Assembly: GCA_021442155.1 (NCBI GenBank)
Contig: CM038223.1
Span: 30,230,983-30,294,982 of the forward strand
Direction of reading: 5' to 3'
DNA: 64,000 nt
Source of the DNA: Cymbidium sinense
Taxonomy: Eukaryota > Streptophyta > Magnoliopsida > Asparagales > Orchidaceae
Positions 61,255 to 64,000 of the stretch are shown here, piece by piece (position 1 is the stretch's first letter; every line of letters begins with the position of its first letter). The position numbers and the translations under genes were made by a program. The notes beneath the pieces were generated by a model. It saw nothing but the letters and a program-made list of their open reading frames with translations, did no database searches and was not told the DNA's origin.

Positions 61255-63480
61255 CTCTTCTTGGGTTATTTTTCCATCATCTAACCATTTCCCCTCTTCC
61301 CCTCTAGGCAGTTGTTTTTCTCGAGGAAGTAGTTTGTGGGAAGGTTAGTTTTCTCACTTTTGAAACTAAAGACCATTATAACATTGCCTATACATTGGGA
61401 TTACAGTGCTTAGGCATTAGGATTAAATCACAATGATACTATGTTATTTATGTAGACATTGATAGGGGTGATTATTCTTTTTTAAATTCATGATAGTGCC
61501 TAGGCATGATGATTGTAGCACCGCGATGCTCTAGGTCAAAATTTTGTTTTATTTTATCACTATTTTTATATGCAAATAAAATTAACCATAATAAATGTGT
61601 CATGTCAATTGGACATGATGCATTCATTATTTTCTTATATAATAATAATTTAGAGAATATAGACTTTGAAAATATCTAATCACTTTCTTATATTACATGA
61701 GAGAGTGATATAAAAGAGATTTCAACTACAAATAATTAGCCTAAATTTCTCTAATATAGATAAAAGCTATAAAAGCTCTATAGGCCATAGTAGACTACCT
61801 CTCTTGAGCTTCATGGAGATGTTGAAGGGAAGCTTCCTAGTCATGGACTAATGAAGAAAGAATCTGCTCAAGTTTTGACACTTGAGAATCCATCTGTGAG
61901 AAATCCTCTTCTACAACTATGATGACCTATTTGACCATAAATCTCCTCTATAAAAGATATTATCTCCTTAGTTATAACTCTCTTAATTTAGCAGATATAT
62001 CAAGGAGTTCAATCTATGCTCTAAAAAGTTCATTTTAGTAAAATATCAAGGCTCTAAGACTATGCTCGAGATCTTGACGAACTAGGGAGACTTGATGTGA
62101 AGTACTGTTGAATGATGTTTCTATAGTACTAATTATATTTGACATAATCTCCTGATAAATAGTGTGTAATGAGAATAATCCAAACTTAGCATCTCTGCAT
62201 AGGGATTCCCAAAGCTATATCTCTCTTACTTCAAGACCCAATGTGGTAGCATAATCTAAAAATGAATTCTCTCTTATAGAGAAGCTAAAATACTCAAGTA
62301 AAACTTCTCAGTTAATGCTCAAAAGTAGGTGGCGTAGTGCTATCACTATATGACATAGGCTCTTTGGAGGTTTTTAATAATGGTTTCCACTTCTTGGATG
62401 ATTTTGTTTCATAGACTAACCATTCCCCAGCTTCTCCACTATGTAGCTATCAATGTCAAGAAATGGTTGGTTGGAAGGGCTAGTTTTCTTTCTTTTAAAA
62501 TTGAAGGTCATCGCAATAGTGCCTAGGCATTGGGATTATAATGCTACAATACTATCTTACTTAAGTAGACAACTAGTGGGGTAGTTTTCATTTCTAAATT
62601 CTATAAAGTGATGTCAACGACTAAGTGCTGTGATTGCAGCACCATAGTGCCCCAAGTCAGGATATTTCATTTTCTTAGATACAAATAAATTGCACCCCAA
62701 TGAATGTGCCATATTTATTGGACATGATGCACTCTTTACTTTCTTATTTATTTATCTATGATTATATGCAACAATATAATTGGAAGAGAGGAAATATAGT
62801 AGTTAAAAATCTTTAATCTCTTTCATATATCATATGAGATAGTAAGATAAAAGAGGTTTCAACTACAAATAATTAGCCTAAATTTCTTTAAAGTAGATAG
62901 AAGCTATATGAGCTCTATAAACCATAGTAGACCACCAATCTTGAGCTTCGTGGAGATGCTGAAGGGTAACTTCCTAGTCATGGACTAATCAGAAAAGAAT
63001 CTGCTTAAGTTTGGACACCTGAGCATCCATCTATTAGCAATCCTCTTCTATATCTATTATAGTCTATCTAACTATAGATCTCCTCTCTAATAGATACTTT
63101 CTCTTCAACTATAATTCTCTCAATTCACCAAATACATTCAAGAGCTCCATCTGTTCTTTAGAAAGCTCTCTCTAGTATGATCTTATGAGACTATGCTTGA
63201 GATCTTGGAAAACTATGGTGACTTAATGCGAAGTAGTACTGAATGAGATCTTTGTAATAGTAATTATATATGATAAATAATGCATAATGAGAATAATCCA
63301 AACTCAAGATCTTTGCATAGGGATTCCTAAAACTGCAACTCTCCTACTTCTAGACCCAAGGCGGCAACACAATTTAATAAATAATTCACTTTTATAGAGA
63401 AGTTAGAAAGCTCAATTAAAACTTCTAAGTCAACACTTAGAAGTAGGTAAAGTAGTGTTGTCACTATATGACATATGCTC
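61255..63480 (-). repeat. Tandem duplication of the LTR/internal junction, period about 1109 bp
   Basis: The LTR start with its upstream tract occurs at 61585 and again at 62694. Segment 61255-62365 aligns with 62366-63480 in the same orientation: 'aaactaaagaccattataac' against 'aaattgaaggtcatcgcaat', the LTR start, 'ggacatgatgca', the coiled tail region and 'tatcactatatgacataggc' against 'tgtcactatatgacatatgc'. The second LTR piece is only about 330 bp, so this is a duplication across the junction and not a third LTR. Confidence 0.75.
61640..62365 (-). pseudogene. C-terminal tail of the PMD-type frame, reverse copy a
   Basis: The minus strand aligns with 16850-17600 of the forward element: 'catgactaggaagcttccct', then 'caacatctccatgaagctca' and 'actatggcctatagagc', which encode the charged helical end (SLVHD, HLHEA, TMAYRA). 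Stops are frequent. The upstream PMD part is not present in this copy, because the tandem duplication starts within the tail. Confidence 0.65.
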
Positions 63481-63851
63481 TTTAGAGAGTCACAACATAA
63501 TGGATTTGAAGGCCTAGGGCATATCTTAGAGATAAAGCATGAGATCTGTAGACTATATAATTTTCTCTAAGCTATATAACTTAAACTAAAAATAGGGTGG
63601 CTTTCTACATTAGAGTTAATATTTGAGGAGTCATCTTGGGTGGTACTCACTATCACCCAAGTCAAGTTTGATAAGAGTGGCCCATGGCTACCCATTGAAG
63701 TGTCAGATTCATCTATACATGTGTCTTCTTTAATATGCACATGCTCACTGCTGATAGGCTGAGTATAAAAGGCTGATCTGTGAATATCTATCCCAAGCTC
63801 TAAACAGACATGATATAAAAGGTTGATCTATGAATAATCTAAAATTAATTA
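62695..63851 (-). pseudogene. C-terminal tail of the PMD-type frame, reverse copy b
   Basis: The minus strand aligns with about 16560-17640. It includes NLTWVIVS and TQDDSSNI (DNA at about 63660-63620), which match NLTWVIVSATQDDSSNIHF of the forward copy, and the charged end near 62990-62900. The copy is cut at 63851 by a reverse family B unit, so the plant mobile domain itself lies outside or is lost. Confidence 0.68.
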
Positions 63852-64000
63852 TGTGGAGATTATTTTATGACACCACATAGAGTTTAGGAATTTTTTATTT
63901 GGATGATCAAATGCATCATTAAGAAATAAACATATTATCTCAAAAGATAAATATGTTATCCTATAATGGAATCGATCATTTAATAAAAGACTCCAAATGC
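63852..64000 (-). mobile_element. Family B' unit, 3' end only, continuing past the window
   Basis: TGTGGAGATTATTTTATGAC at 63852 is the reverse complement of the B' 3' end, and the next 130 bases ('gagtttaggaa', 'aaacatattatct', 'gataaatatgttatcc', 'catttaataaaaga') match 19630-19750 closely. Confidence 0.72.

Larger units (their letters stand above)
58690..61585 (-). repeat. 3' LTR of a second reverse family A element (about 2.9 kb)
   Basis: The minus-strand start TTAATTTTATTTGCATATAA at 61585 aligns with the other LTR starts, and the low-coordinate end aligns with 49019-49470. It holds the TATA box at 61232, many GCACC/GGTGC words and a large minisatellite (59215-60145). The antisense ORF is absent here as well. 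Internal family A sequence joins on its right side, so by position it is the 3' LTR. Confidence 0.72.

Overview
This window is repeat-dominated nuclear DNA of a seed plant, and no intact host gene was found in it. The evidence is AT-rich sequence, no open frame longer than about 100 codons, and decayed protein fragments typical of the Tat/Ogre branch of Ty3/gypsy retrotransposons: two successive RNase H domains, a Ty3-type integrase, a plant mobile domain and a putative tRNA-Arg primer site. Those families are known from green plants. I cannot name the species. I saw no tRNA, rRNA, CRISPR array or bacterial-style operon.

Two repeat families explain most of the window; 'A' and 'B' are working labels. 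Family A is a Tat-type LTR retrotransposon with LTRs of about 3 kb. The LTRs have a TATA box, many short GCACC/GGTGC palindromes and a 60-63 bp minisatellite. Its internal part encodes gag, RNase H, archaeal-type RNase H, integrase and then a second long frame with a plant mobile domain and a charged, helical C-terminal tail. Family B consists of non-coding TG...CA units of about 7 kb with TTGACC-rich 5' parts. They look like giant solo LTRs or non-autonomous elements.

Layout: 1-754 has no feature. 755-24756 is one forward A element. Its 5' LTR is split by a B unit (1738-8637, imperfect 5-bp target duplication) and carries an antisense decayed ORF related to 'putative plant transposon protein' (9523-10664). 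The internal region starts abruptly in RNase H (11548), because the primer site, gag, protease and reverse transcriptase are missing. It runs through integrase, a 71-bp dimeric minisatellite and the plant-mobile-domain pseudogene to a polypurine tract. The 3' LTR (17656-24756) is split by a reverse B unit. 25351-33032 is a second B unit, 33033-36219 is featureless AT-rich DNA, and 36220-43175 is a third B unit in reverse. 43767-46495 holds fragments of two repeats. 46496-52218 is the 5' end of a reverse A element (gag remnant, primer site, complete LTR). 52219-58583 holds two truncated B units. 58690-63851 is the 3' end of another reverse A element, whose LTR/internal junction is tandemly duplicated with a period of about 1109 bp. 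A further reverse B unit begins at 63852 and leaves the window.

The points of most interest are the antisense ORF inside an LTR (absent from two sister LTRs here), the plant-mobile-domain frame carried downstream of integrase, the very large conserved non-coding B units with their TTGACC palindromes and one block conserved across six copies, and the minisatellites at fixed positions in family A. All relationships come from reading and aligning by eye; no database search or computed identity lies behind them.
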